In this document: in pieces, positions 56,484 through 64,000 of the stretch
How positions within the stretch are numbered: position 1 is the stretch's first letter
How the letters are laid out: each line of letters opens with the position of its first letter
Source of the DNA: Clostridium sartagoforme AAU1
GTDB taxonomy: Bacteria; Bacillota; Clostridia; Clostridiales; Clostridiaceae
Assembly (NCBI RefSeq): GCF_000401215.1
Contig: NZ_ASRV01000092.1
Coordinates: 20,698-84,697 of the forward strand
Reading direction: 5' to 3'
DNA length: 64,000 bases
The notes under the pieces: model-generated
What the model saw: the letters and a program-made list of their open reading frames with translations, nothing else
The model's database searches: none
What the model was told of the DNA's origin: nothing
Position numbers and translations under genes: made by a program

Positions 56484-57428
56484 CTATTTACTTTCTAAAA
56501 TAGCTAGTGCTGCTGCACCTAAAACGCCTGCTTGATTACCTAAAACAGCTTTTTCTACATTACAATGATTATAAATTGTTTTTAGGCATCTTCTTTCCAT
56601 TTCCTCTTCTATTTTATCAAATACAATCCTTCCGGCTTCACTTACTCCACCGCCAATAACAATTTTATCTGGATCAAATGTATTTGCTAAATTAGCAACA
56701 GTTATTCCTAAGTAAGATAATGCATCATTTAATATATCCTTTGAAACTTTATCTCCCTTTTCTGCTTCTAAAAATACTTCTTTAGCTGTTACTTGATCGT
56801 AACTATTTAATGATGTTTCTACTTTACTTTCTAGTGCTTCTTTCGCTCTTTTCATAATCGCTGTTCCTGACGCAACTGCTTCTGCACATCCTGTATTACC
56901 GCATCCGCATCTAGGACCACCCTTCATTACAGTAGTATGTCCTACTTCTAATGCGTTTGACGTACTGCCTCTGAATAAGCTGCCATTTATTATGGCTCCT
57001 CCACCTATTCCTGTGCTTACAGTAATGAAAACCATGTTTTTACTTCCCTTACCTGCGCCAAACATAAATTCACTTAATGTAGCTACATTTGCATCATTGT
57101 CTAAGTAAGTATCTAATTTATATCTATCTTTTATAGGCTGAACTATATTAAAATTCTTAAATGGTAAATTAGGAGTGTAAACTATTAACCCTTTTTCAAC
57201 ATCTAAAGGTCCTGGAGAACCTATACCTATTGCTTTAACTTCATTTATGTCTGTTCCTTCTAATACATCATCTATTGTTTTTAATAATTTTTCTAAAACT
57301 ACAGTTTCACCCTTATTAGCTTCAGTTTTAACAGTGACTTCCTTTATTATAGATCCTTCTAAATCAACTAAAGCAGTGTATATTTTAGTTCCACCTAAAT
57401 CAACACCTACTACATATTTTTTTTCCAT
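56484..57428 (-). CDS. glcK: ROK-family glucokinase
   Basis: ATG 57428 (GGGGG six nt upstream) gives 314 residues starting MEKKYVVGVDLGGTKIYTAL. Zinc-binding ROK motif GPRCGCGNTGCAEAVASG, glucose-site EVGHTTV and DNDANVATLSEFMFG are complete. It phosphorylates the free glucose released from maltose. Promoter TTGTAA / TATACT (17-bp spacer) at 57482-57510; an imperfect cre-like AGAAACTGTTTACA (57496-57509) overlaps its -35. Confidence 0.92.
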   Translation of the reverse strand: MEKKYVVGVDLGGTKIYTALVDLEGSIIKEVTVKTEANKGETVVLEKLLKTIDDVLEGTDINEVKAIGIGSPGPLDVEKGLIVYTPNLPFKNFNIVQPIKDRYKLDTYLDNDANVATLSEFMFGAGKGSKNMVFITVSTGIGGGAIINGSLFRGSTSNALEVGHTTVMKGGPRCGCGNTGCAEAVASGTAIMKRAKEALESKVETSLNSYDQVTAKEVFLEAEKGDKVSKDILNDALSYLGITVANLANTFDPDKIVIGGGVSEAGRIVFDKIEEEMERRCLKTIYNHCNVEKAVLGNQAGVLGAAALAILESK

Positions 57429-57590
57429 TTCAATCCCCCTAGATATAAACTTAATTTTATTTCTCTCATCATGATAGACATAGTATATCATTTTGAGAAA
57501 CTGTTTACAATAATTTTAACATTCAAATTAATCCAAAATTTTGATTTAATTTGAATTATCTTTATATTTCTCTACTATTTAAAGCTTATT

Positions 57591-57606
57591 GTGCAAGCGA
57601 TTGCAC
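57591..57606. promoter_or_regulatory. LacI-type operator GTGCAA-GCGA-TTGCAC before glcK
   Basis: Contains GCAA-N-CG-N-TTGC, same as the site before the alpha-glucosidase. Lies between the LacI gene and the glcK promoter. Confidence 0.7.
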
Positions 57607-57617
57607 TTATTTGAAAC

Positions 57618-58625
57618 TTAAACTTTTTTTATAGAGTCTCTTTCTATTAATTTTGTTTCTATTATATATGAATTTTGGCTATTACCTTTTTCCTCTAGTT
57701 TATCTATAATAAGTTTTGATGCATAAAACCCTAGCTTTTCTGAATTAATGTCTACAGAGGATAATGAAGGATTTTGATACTCTGACATTGGTATGTTATT
57801 AAATCCTACAACTGATATATCCTTTATTTCAAGCTTATTTAAAACTTCTTGAACTCCAAATGCAAGCAAATCATCTGTTGCTACTATGGCTGTTGGCTTA
57901 TTTGGGCTTAGAATCCTATCTGCCGCGAAACTTCCATTGCTTTGCGTAAATTCTTCTGCTTCATAGACCAAATCACCTTTTACTTCTATACCATTATCTA
58001 GTAATGCTTGCTTATATCCTCTTAATCTATCTTTAGACACATTTAAATTAGACTTTGCACCAATAAAAGCTATATTTTGGTGGCCATAATCTATAAGCGT
58101 TTGTACTAGATCATACATAGCCTTTACATTATCATTATCTACCCATAATACATTATTAATTTCATCTGGTCTTCCTATAACTACAAATGGGAATTCTATA
58201 TCGTTTAAATACTTTATTGTATCATCATTTTCTTTAGAATTTAATAAACAGATTCCATCGACTAAATTGCTGTCTATAAACTTATTAAACCATTCCTTAT
58301 CATCTTTTTCTTCTTGCTTAAAAGCATACATTATATAGTAGTTTTCTTTCTGGGCATATATACTTATTCCTTTCATAGCTTGAACAAAAAATGGATTTGA
58401 AAATATATCCTCTGCTTCTTTTGGCAATATTACAGCTAAAATTCTTGTTTTACTATTAGCAAGTCCCCTTGCAATTATATTTGGAGTATAATTTAATTTC
58501 TTTATTGCTTCGTTTACTCTTTCTTTAGTTTTATCACTTATTTTATGGCTATTAGATAATACTCTAGAAACTGTTGATGTTGCAACATTTGCTTCCCTAG
58601 CTACATCTTTAATTGTAACTTTCAT
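57618..58625 (-). CDS. LacI-family regulator of the maltose genes (MalR-like)
   Basis: 335 residues. N-terminal HTH and hinge: TIKDVAREANVATSTVSRVL and PNIIARGLANSKT, then a periplasmic-binding-protein-like sensor domain (ILAVILPKEAEDIFSNPFFV; TAIVATDDLLAFGVQEVL). Its position next to two matching LacI operators makes it the repressor of the maltose pathway. Confidence 0.9.
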   Translation of the reverse strand: MKVTIKDVAREANVATSTVSRVLSNSHKISDKTKERVNEAIKKLNYTPNIIARGLANSKTRILAVILPKEAEDIFSNPFFVQAMKGISIYAQKENYYIMYAFKQEEKDDKEWFNKFIDSNLVDGICLLNSKENDDTIKYLNDIEFPFVVIGRPDEINNVLWVDNDNVKAMYDLVQTLIDYGHQNIAFIGAKSNLNVSKDRLRGYKQALLDNGIEVKGDLVYEAEEFTQSNGSFAADRILSPNKPTAIVATDDLLAFGVQEVLNKLEIKDISVVGFNNIPMSEYQNPSLSSVDINSEKLGFYASKLIIDKLEEKGNSQNSYIIETKLIERDSIKKV

Positions 58626-58764
58626 CTTATCTTCCCCCTAAAAAGTACTTAATAAAATTATAGTATATTTCATATGTAAAATAAATCTATTTCTCTAGTA
58701 TTACATTTATAAAAATATTTTATAATTATCTTTTTTTATTTTATGCTTTTTTATTTATGAATAA

Positions 58765-58793
58765 AAAAAACACCTAACATTGTTAGATGTTTT
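58765..58793 (-). terminator. Terminator after tRNA-Ser (GCT)
   Basis: AACATCTAAC-aat-GTTAGGTGTT hairpin followed by T8 on the minus strand. Confidence 0.85.
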
Positions 58794-58794
58794 C

Positions 58795-58885
58795 TGGCGG
58801 AGAAACCGGGATTTGAACCCGGGCGCCAGTTACCCGACCTACGCCCTTAGCAGGGGCGCCTCTTCAGCCACTTGAGTATTTCTCC
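58795..58885 (-). tRNA. tRNA-Ser (anticodon GCT)
   Basis: 91 nt, long variable arm of class II tRNA, acceptor GGAGAAA / TTTCTCC, anticodon loop CTGCTAA, CCA encoded. Confidence 0.95.
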
Positions 58886-58908
58886 ATGTGCCTTCTTTTA
58901 AAATTTTA

Positions 58909-58999
58909 TGGCGGAGAGAGTGGGATTTGAACCCACGGTACCCGCAAAGGTACGCCGGTTTTCAAGACCGGTGCCTTAAGCCAGCTCGACCATCTCTCC
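58909..58999 (-). tRNA. tRNA-Ser (anticodon TGA), copy 1
   Basis: 91 nt, acceptor GGAGAGA / TCTCTCC, anticodon loop CTTGAAA, long variable arm, CCA encoded. Co-transcribed with tRNA-Ser (GCT), which follows after 23 nt. Confidence 0.95.
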
Positions 59000-59023
59000 A
59001 TCTTATGTCCTGCGACAAATATT

Positions 59024-59052
59024 ATTATAACAACCACTATATATATTGTCAA
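59024..59052 (-). promoter_or_regulatory. Consensus promoter of tRNA-Ser copy 1
   Basis: TTGACA, 17-bp spacer, TATAAT. Confidence 0.85.
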
Positions 59053-59211
59053 TTATTATTTTAAATTTTTTAGTGTTTTTATAACATAATAACTTTTTAG
59101 TAAACTAATTTTAAATTTATAATAGCTTTTCAATAAAATATTATATTTTTTATTAGACTCTTTTGTATTTATGGTGCTATTTATAATTCTAATTATTATA
59201 TAAGTTATAAT

Positions 59212-59242
59212 AAAAGCATCTAAGAAACCTTAGATGCTTTTA
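59212..59242 (-). terminator. Terminator after tRNA-Ser (TGA) copy 2
   Basis: AAAAGCATCTAAG / CTTAGATGCTTTT hairpin with T-rich end. Confidence 0.85.
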
Positions 59243-59333
59243 TGGCGGAGAGAGTGGGATTTGAACCCACGGTACCCGCAAAGGTACGCCGGTTTTCAAG
59301 ACCGGTGCCTTAAGCCAGCTCGACCATCTCTCC
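59243..59333 (-). tRNA. tRNA-Ser (anticodon TGA), copy 2
   Basis: Identical over 91 nt to copy 1; flanking sequence with the promoter is also partly duplicated. Confidence 0.95.
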
Positions 59334-59357
59334 ATACTCCGTCTAACGACAAATATT

Positions 59358-59386
59358 ATTATAGCAATGACATTATAGATTGTCAA
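59358..59386 (-). promoter_or_regulatory. Consensus promoter of tRNA-Ser copy 2
   Basis: TTGACA, 17-bp spacer, TATAAT. Confidence 0.85.
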
Positions 59387-59430
59387 TTATAAATTTATAT
59401 ATTTTTATTATATTAATATAATAAAATATA

Positions 59431-59458
59431 GGCTAAATCTAATAAATCAGATTTAGCC
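59431..59458 (-). terminator. Terminator of serS
   Basis: GGCTAAATCT / AGATTTAGCC hairpin, T-rich minus-strand tail. Confidence 0.85.
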
Positions 59459-59472
59459 CTTAAACTCTAAAA

Positions 59473-60750
59473 CTATTTAATTACTTTCATGTTTCCCATG
59501 TATGGTTGAAGAGCCGTTGGAATATTAACTGAACCATCTTCATTTAAGTTATTCTCTAAGAATGCTATTAACATTCTTGGTGGTGCAACAACTGTATTAT
59601 TCAATGTATGAGCAAAATATTTCCCATCTTTAGAATTTACACGAATCTTTAAGCGACGAGCTTGTGCATCTCCTAAGTTTGAACAACTTCCTACTTCAAA
59701 ATATTTCTTTTGTCTTGGTGACCAAGCTTCAACATCTACTGACTTGACTTTAAGGTCTGCTAAATCTCCAGAACAGCATTCTAAAGTTCTAACTGGTATA
59801 TCTAAAGAACGGAATAAATCTACAGTATTCACCCATAACTTTTCGTACCACTCCATGCTTTCTTCTGGTTTACATACAACTATCATTTCTTGTTTTTCAA
59901 ATTGATGTATTCTATACACGCCTCTTTCTTCTATTCCATGAGCTCCCTTTTCTTTTCTAAAACAAGGAGAATAACTTGTTAATGTTTGTGGTAATGACTC
60001 TTCAGGTAATATAGTATCTATATACTTACCTATCATAGAGTGTTCACTTGTTCCAATTAGATACAAATCTTCACCTTCAATTTTATACATCATAGCATCC
60101 ATTTCAGCAAAACTCATAACACCGGTTACAACCTCACTACGAATCATATATGGAGGAATACAATAAGTAAATCCACGATCTATCATAAAATCTCTAGCAT
60201 ATGAAATTATTGCTGAATGAAGTCTTGCAACATTACCCATTAAGTAATAAAACCCACTTCCAGCTACTTTTCTAGCACTATCTAAATCTAATCCACTTAA
60301 TTTTTCCATTATATCTGTATGATATGGAACTTCAAAATTAGGTACCCTTGGTTCTCCAAAACGTTCAACTTCTACATTTTCACTATCATCTTTACCAACA
60401 GGAACACTTGGATCAATTATATTTGGTAAAGTCATCATTATTGTATTAACTTTTTCAGCTAATTCTACTTCTTTAACTTCTAACTCAGCTAAACGTTCTG
60501 AATTTTCAGTTACCCTTTTTTTTATTTCTTCTGCTTCTTCTCTTTTTCCTTGAGCCATTAGAGTTCCTATTTGTTTTGAAAGCTTATTTCTATCAGCTCT
60601 TAAAGCTTCTGCTTGTTGTTTAGCTTCTCTAAGATTTTTATCTAGCTCTATAACCTCATCTACTAGTGGAAGCTTGCTATCTTGAAACTTATTTTTTATA
60701 TTTTTCTTAACTATCTCTGGATTTTCTCTTACAAATTTTAAATCTAACAT
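59473..60750 (-). CDS. serS: Seryl-tRNA synthetase
   Basis: 425 residues. N-terminal coiled-coil arm (about 30-105) that grips the long variable arm of tRNA-Ser; class II motif 2 CFRKEKGAHGIEERGVYRIH; motif 3 GDAQARRLKIRV region and the serine-site ECCSGDLADLK. It charges tRNA-Ser in the cytosol. Controlled by the T-box leader upstream, and next to three tRNA-Ser genes. Confidence 0.96.
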   Translation of the reverse strand: MLDLKFVRENPEIVKKNIKNKFQDSKLPLVDEVIELDKNLREAKQQAEALRADRNKLSKQIGTLMAQGKREEAEEIKKRVTENSERLAELEVKEVELAEKVNTIMMTLPNIIDPSVPVGKDDSENVEVERFGEPRVPNFEVPYHTDIMEKLSGLDLDSARKVAGSGFYYLMGNVARLHSAIISYARDFMIDRGFTYCIPPYMIRSEVVTGVMSFAEMDAMMYKIEGEDLYLIGTSEHSMIGKYIDTILPEESLPQTLTSYSPCFRKEKGAHGIEERGVYRIHQFEKQEMIVVCKPEESMEWYEKLWVNTVDLFRSLDIPVRTLECCSGDLADLKVKSVDVEAWSPRQKKYFEVGSCSNLGDAQARRLKIRVNSKDGKYFAHTLNNTVVAPPRMLIAFLENNLNEDGSVNIPTALQPYMGNMKVIK

Positions 60751-60789
60751 ATGTATACCTCCTAATAATTTATGTTCATTAATTTTTTC

Positions 60790-61035
60790 AATAAAAAAAG
60801 AACCTTTCCCCTAAAGGGACGAAAGATTCCGCGTTGCCACCCTAATTAATAGTATTATGAAATACTATTCTCTTTAATAAATTTAACGGTTTAAGCCGTA
60901 CTGCTCATCGCAATCCCTCCAAGGTGGATTCATAACATACTATTATCGATTTGCACCAAACATCGACTCTCTTAAAATAAATAATGTTATTACTAGCCTT
61001 TTCAGCAGTTTATTTTTATTTACTCTTAATATATT
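60790..61035 (-). ncRNA. T-box leader (serine) of serS
   Basis: Conserved T-box AGGGTGGCAACGCGG (60843-60829) followed by a terminator hairpin and T7 (60799-60793). Stem I shows a serine codon TCC (60928-60926) in the sequence GAATCCACC as the likely specifier. Uncharged tRNA-Ser would stabilise the antiterminator and allow serS transcription. A TTGACA promoter lies near 61050. The rest of the gap up to 61103 has no gene. Confidence 0.93.
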
Positions 61036-61103
61036 ATAAAAAATATATATGTCAATATTTTACTAAGTTGATTTATATATATTGTTATATATTCTTGTTA
61101 TAT

Positions 61104-61358
61104 TTATTCGTTATTTATATCTTTTGTACTTATAATATCAATATCTGTATTTAATATATTTTTACAGATTATACTTCCTGATTTTATAGGTACACTAACA
61201 TATATTCTAGCTAATACCTTAGATAATTCTAACCATAAGCCTTTTTCAACCTCTTTGCTAGATCTTACAGGAACAACTTTATGTCTATCATTTCCTTTTA
61301 CTCTAACTATAGATGTAAATATATCCTTTCCCATATTTTTATCTTGTGAATTATACAT
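61104..61358 (-). CDS. DUF1667-like protein lacking the cysteine-rich half
   Basis: 84 residues that match only the C-terminal part of DUF1667 (SIVRVKGNDRHKVVPVRSSK; ARIYVSVPIKSGSII; NTDIDIISTKDI). The N-terminal Cys cluster normal for the family is missing. Overlaps the flavoprotein gene by 8 nt. In full operons DUF1667 works with GlpA- and GlpB-like flavoproteins as an anaerobic electron-transfer unit. Confidence 0.65.
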   Translation of the reverse strand: MYNSQDKNMGKDIFTSIVRVKGNDRHKVVPVRSSKEVEKGLWLELSKVLARIYVSVPIKSGSIICKNILNTDIDIISTKDINNE

Positions 61359-62763
61359 CTTTAAACTCCTTTATTCTACTTGAAATAACCTTAGAATTCT
61401 TAGAATCATCAACTATATCTGTTATATTTTTATCTAGTTCTCTTGCTAAAATATTTACTATTTTCTCATAACAATAAGATCCATGACAGCTTCCAAAACC
61501 TGATCCTGTTCTCCTTTTTACCCCTTCTACTGTTCTAGCTCCTAATGGTCTTCTTATACAATCTACAATCTCTCCTTCTGATATACTATTACATATACAT
61601 ATTATCTTGCCATACCTCTCATCTAAATCTATTATTTCATTTGCTTCTTTTTTTCCAAGCTCTCTAAATTTATAAACCTCTCTTCTCTTATCTATAAAAT
61701 TCTTTTTCAATGTACAATTTAAATTATTAGCTATAGTATCACAAAGCATTTTAGCAATTGCTGGTGCAATTGTTATTTTACCATAATGTGTACCTGTAAC
61801 TCTTATATATCCTTTATCTATTTCGCTATCGTCTATAAGCATTGAATCCTTATTATACGCTTCTCTAAATAAATTATTTATATTATTTTTATCTAAACCT
61901 CTTAATAGTTTATTTGCATATATTAAATTATCTTCTAAACTTGTTTTTTCTGTACTTTTTATTCCTATTAATGATCCTGTAGTAGTTGTAGGAGAACTTA
62001 TTATAAATGTATTTTTATCTAGTGTTTCAATAATTATCTTATTTAGTTTATTCTTATAATTGTCATCTACTAATAAATAACTCATATTTTTAAAATAAGA
62101 TTCATCACTAACAAATTCTTTATCTTCTACCTTTCCATTTTCTCTTATATATATTTCATGTGGAATTGTATTAACAACAACTTTACAAGTAAACTTGTTT
62201 TTATTTGTAGTTACTCTAAACCCCTTAGCTAAATTTTGTATATTCAAAACCTCTTCTTCTAACCTAAAATTAACGCCGTTATCTGATGCAACTTCAGCAT
62301 ATGCTATTGCTAAATCATAAGGAGCAACAATTGCTATGTTTTCAGAATATAATCCCTTTTTTATATCAGAATTTATATTAGGTTCAATATCGTACACATC
62401 CTTATCATCTATTAAATAAACACCATCTATACCTCTCTTTTTAGCTCTATCATACATTTCCTCAAGTTTTTTAACTCCATTATCATCACTTACTACCCTT
62501 AATGCACCAATTTTTTTAAATGGAACTTTAAATTTTTCACATGTTTCCTGCATTATTGAATTACCTATATACTCAAGTCCTGCCATAACATCATCTGAGG
62601 TCTCGGACCCATCATATACAATGGATGTATTCACAAATGATATATCATCAGCTATATCATAATCCCTTTCTATTAATGCAATATTAAAATTATATTTTGA
62701 TAGCTCATATGCAACAGAACAACCTATTATTCCTCCACCTAATATAAGAATATCATAATCCAT
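61351..62763 (-). CDS. GlpA-like FAD oxidoreductase with BFD [2Fe-2S] domain
   Basis: 470 residues. N-terminal FAD site DILILGGGIIGCSVAYELSK, DAO-type core, and a C-terminal BFD-like domain with cysteines in KIICICNSISEGEI and GFGSCHGSYC. Resembles anaerobic glycerol-3-phosphate dehydrogenase GlpA and related 2-hydroxyacid-type enzymes. The usual second flavoprotein (GlpB-like) is not encoded here. Substrate not fixed. Confidence 0.8.
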   Translation of the reverse strand: MDYDILILGGGIIGCSVAYELSKYNFNIALIERDYDIADDISFVNTSIVYDGSETSDDVMAGLEYIGNSIMQETCEKFKVPFKKIGALRVVSDDNGVKKLEEMYDRAKKRGIDGVYLIDDKDVYDIEPNINSDIKKGLYSENIAIVAPYDLAIAYAEVASDNGVNFRLEEEVLNIQNLAKGFRVTTNKNKFTCKVVVNTIPHEIYIRENGKVEDKEFVSDESYFKNMSYLLVDDNYKNKLNKIIIETLDKNTFIISSPTTTTGSLIGIKSTEKTSLEDNLIYANKLLRGLDKNNINNLFREAYNKDSMLIDDSEIDKGYIRVTGTHYGKITIAPAIAKMLCDTIANNLNCTLKKNFIDKRREVYKFRELGKKEANEIIDLDERYGKIICICNSISEGEIVDCIRRPLGARTVEGVKRRTGSGFGSCHGSYCYEKIVNILARELDKNITDIVDDSKNSKVISSRIKEFKDV

Positions 62764-62782
62764 AGTTTACCACTCCCATACT

Positions 62783-63289
62783 CTATAGTAAAAAACCTTT
62801 TTCTTTTAATTCTTTTTTTATAGCTTTAATATCTTCTTCACTATCTGCTGCTATTGTATGAAGGTGAACTCCATTAGTTAAATTTGAAAGAGGTTTTGCA
62901 TTTTTTCGCTTAAATTCATTTTCAAACTTGTTTAAATCATTTAAATTTTTTATCATTAAATTTCCTCTTATTTCTCCGTACAAAGGATGATCTATAATAA
63001 CATCCTCTATTATTCCTCCATATTTAACTACTACTTCTAATTCATCTATTGTTTTGTTACTTTCATGATTCACTGCAATTATAGCCTTTATCTTATTTGT
63101 ACTTTTGTTGTAAATATATCCATCAGGCGTTGCTATTATATTCTTTCCTGCTGCTCTAAGTATAGCTATATCTTTTACTATAATTTGTCTTGTAACATTA
63201 AATAATGAAGCAAGTTCAGTACCCTTTATAGCTTTATTTTTTTCAATAAGTAATTTTATAATTTCTTCTCTTCTCTCTATAGATCCCAT
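62783..63289 (-). CDS. niaR: NiaR/YrxA niacin-responsive repressor (HTH + 3H domain)
   Basis: 168 residues. HTH LASLFNVTRQIIVKDIAIL, then a 3H domain with three conserved histidines (IAVNHESNK, IIDHPLYGEIR, NGVHLHTI) that bind metal and nicotinic acid. Represses NAD biosynthesis or niacin uptake genes; none lies adjacent. GGAGG before ATG. Confidence 0.9.
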   Translation of the reverse strand: MGSIERREEIIKLLIEKNKAIKGTELASLFNVTRQIIVKDIAILRAAGKNIIATPDGYIYNKSTNKIKAIIAVNHESNKTIDELEVVVKYGGIIEDVIIDHPLYGEIRGNLMIKNLNDLNKFENEFKRKNAKPLSNLTNGVHLHTIAADSEEDIKAIKKELKEKGFLL

Positions 63290-63304
63290 AAATTCACCTC
63301 CATA

Positions 63305-63817
63305 TTAGTTTTTATCATCACAAGCACTTATAATATTGAGTATATCATTATCCTCAATTTTATTTTTATTATGATGATATCTAACCACTTGTAAAAACTC
63401 TTTATCATAATTAAACTTTTTCAGAATTTCTTGCCCTATTTTAGGATGATTATAATATATGTCTATTTGCTTAATATTATCATATTTTTTTATCTTTCCT
63501 TTAGTAGTCTTATCTAATAAAACTACCATTGATTTTTCGATCAAACTTAAAGGTCTTATGCTCTTACCAACATCATGTAGCAATGCTGCCTTTCCTAACT
63601 TATAAACATCTACATCTATATTTAACTCTTTTCTCATTTTTATTGAATCTTTACAAACCCTTATACAATGATGCTTATCATTATGCTTTAGTTTATTAAA
63701 TACCTTAATCTCATCATCATTTAAAAACTTACTTATATATTCGTAATCTATATCTTTAAATAATGAAGTAAATCCCCAAATAAATTGTTTTATCCTATAA
63801 AAAGCCATTCTACTCAC
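63305..63817 (-). CDS. HDIG-type HD-domain hydrolase
   Basis: 170 residues. HD-domain residues: HCIRVCKDSIKM, AALLHDVGKSIRP, IYYNHPKIGQEILKKF, VVRYHHNKN. Metal-dependent phosphohydrolase fold; substrate unknown. Lies 15 nt before niaR and may share its operon. Confidence 0.82.
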   Translation of the reverse strand: MSRMAFYRIKQFIWGFTSLFKDIDYEYISKFLNDDEIKVFNKLKHNDKHHCIRVCKDSIKMRKELNIDVDVYKLGKAALLHDVGKSIRPLSLIEKSMVVLLDKTTKGKIKKYDNIKQIDIYYNHPKIGQEILKKFNYDKEFLQVVRYHHNKNKIEDNDILNIISACDDKN

Positions 63818-63885
63818 CCTTATTTAGTATATATAAAAATAATAACATTATATATTTTTATTAGCAATTATATAGTTTTATAAAC

Positions 63886-63913
63886 AAAAAAAGCCACGAA
63901 ATAAATCGTAGCT
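63886..63913 (-). terminator. Terminator of tRNA-Ala
   Basis: AAGCTACG / CGTGGCTT stem followed by T7 on the minus strand. Confidence 0.85.
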
Positions 63914-63989
63914 TGGTGGAGGTAAAGGGATTCGAACCCTTGACCCCTTGCGTGCAAGGCAAGTGCTCTCCCAACTGAGCTATACCCCC
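63914..63989 (-). tRNA. tRNA-Ala (anticodon TGC)
   Basis: 76 nt, acceptor GGGGGTA / TACCTCC, anticodon loop CTTGCAC, T-loop TTCGAAT, CCA encoded. Confidence 0.96.
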
Positions 63990-64000
63990 ATAAAAAAAAT

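Noticed and set aside
1..64000. CRISPR array, prophage, insertion sequence
   Set aside because: No regular repeat-spacer pattern, integrase, transposase or phage structural gene was found on either strand.

Overview
The window is low-GC, AT-rich DNA of a Clostridium-type firmicute (Clostridium sensu stricto, cluster I). The evidence is an [FeFe] hydrogenase with an M-cluster arrangement like clostridial HydA, a T-box in front of serS, many PTS operons with PRD regulators, phosphatidylserine decarboxylase of the clostridial type, and GGAGG ribosome binding sites with a strong A/T bias elsewhere. I see no prophage, transposase, rRNA or CRISPR array. Species cannot be fixed from the sequence alone.

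Layout. 1-434 is the 3' end of a secreted carbohydrate-binding protein. 576-9181 holds a pentapeptide protein, a broken HAD phosphatase, an L-amino-acid-oxidase-like flavoprotein, an ECF sigma factor with a membrane partner, a DUF1836/hemolysin III divergent pair and a GntR/ABC operon. 9291-10940 is a sodium-dependent transporter with a tyrosine-rich leader peptide and terminator. 11140-15650 holds an ABC-F protein, a MATE pump with an attenuator leader, a [4Fe-4S] membrane operon and a second, decayed copy of the MATE leader. 15650-21802 is a fructose-family PTS operon with a GH1 6-phospho-glycosidase, ROK kinase and PRD regulator. 21998-29116 carries hydA with a Rex-like site, psd, an RpiR regulator, a GH4 phospho-glucosidase and a stand-alone Card1/Can2-like CARF nuclease.

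29207-39243 is the most unusual block. A Lac-family PTS, PRD regulator and RDD protein sit with a glycosylasparaginase-type Ntn hydrolase, an M20 dipeptidase, a short GrdB-like protein, CutC, YitT and a ChbG/YdjC deacetylase. Three promoters in it share a 19-bp inverted repeat TTTCCTA-N5-TAGGAAA placed 31-32 bp upstream of the -10 box. This points to one regulon for uptake and breakdown of a glycosyl-amino-acid or related conjugate.

39449-52121 is mostly housekeeping: tRNA-Arg, histidine kinase, L,D-transpeptidase, CCA-adding enzyme, AddAB and an acetyltransferase. 52214-58625 is a complete maltose-PTS pathway: PTS transporter, an EEP-family candidate maltose-6'-phosphate phosphatase, GH13 alpha-glucosidase, glucokinase and a LacI regulator with matching operators. 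58765-61035 gathers three tRNA-Ser genes and serS with its T-box. 61104-63989 has a trimmed GlpA/DUF1667 flavoprotein pair, NiaR, an HD protein and tRNA-Ala.

Six otherwise intact genes (HAD, ROK, YitT, second PRD regulator, addB, maltose PTS) are split by single-base losses, five of them in homopolymers of 5-7 bases. This pattern is more like sequencing error than real gene decay, so these genes may be intact in the organism.
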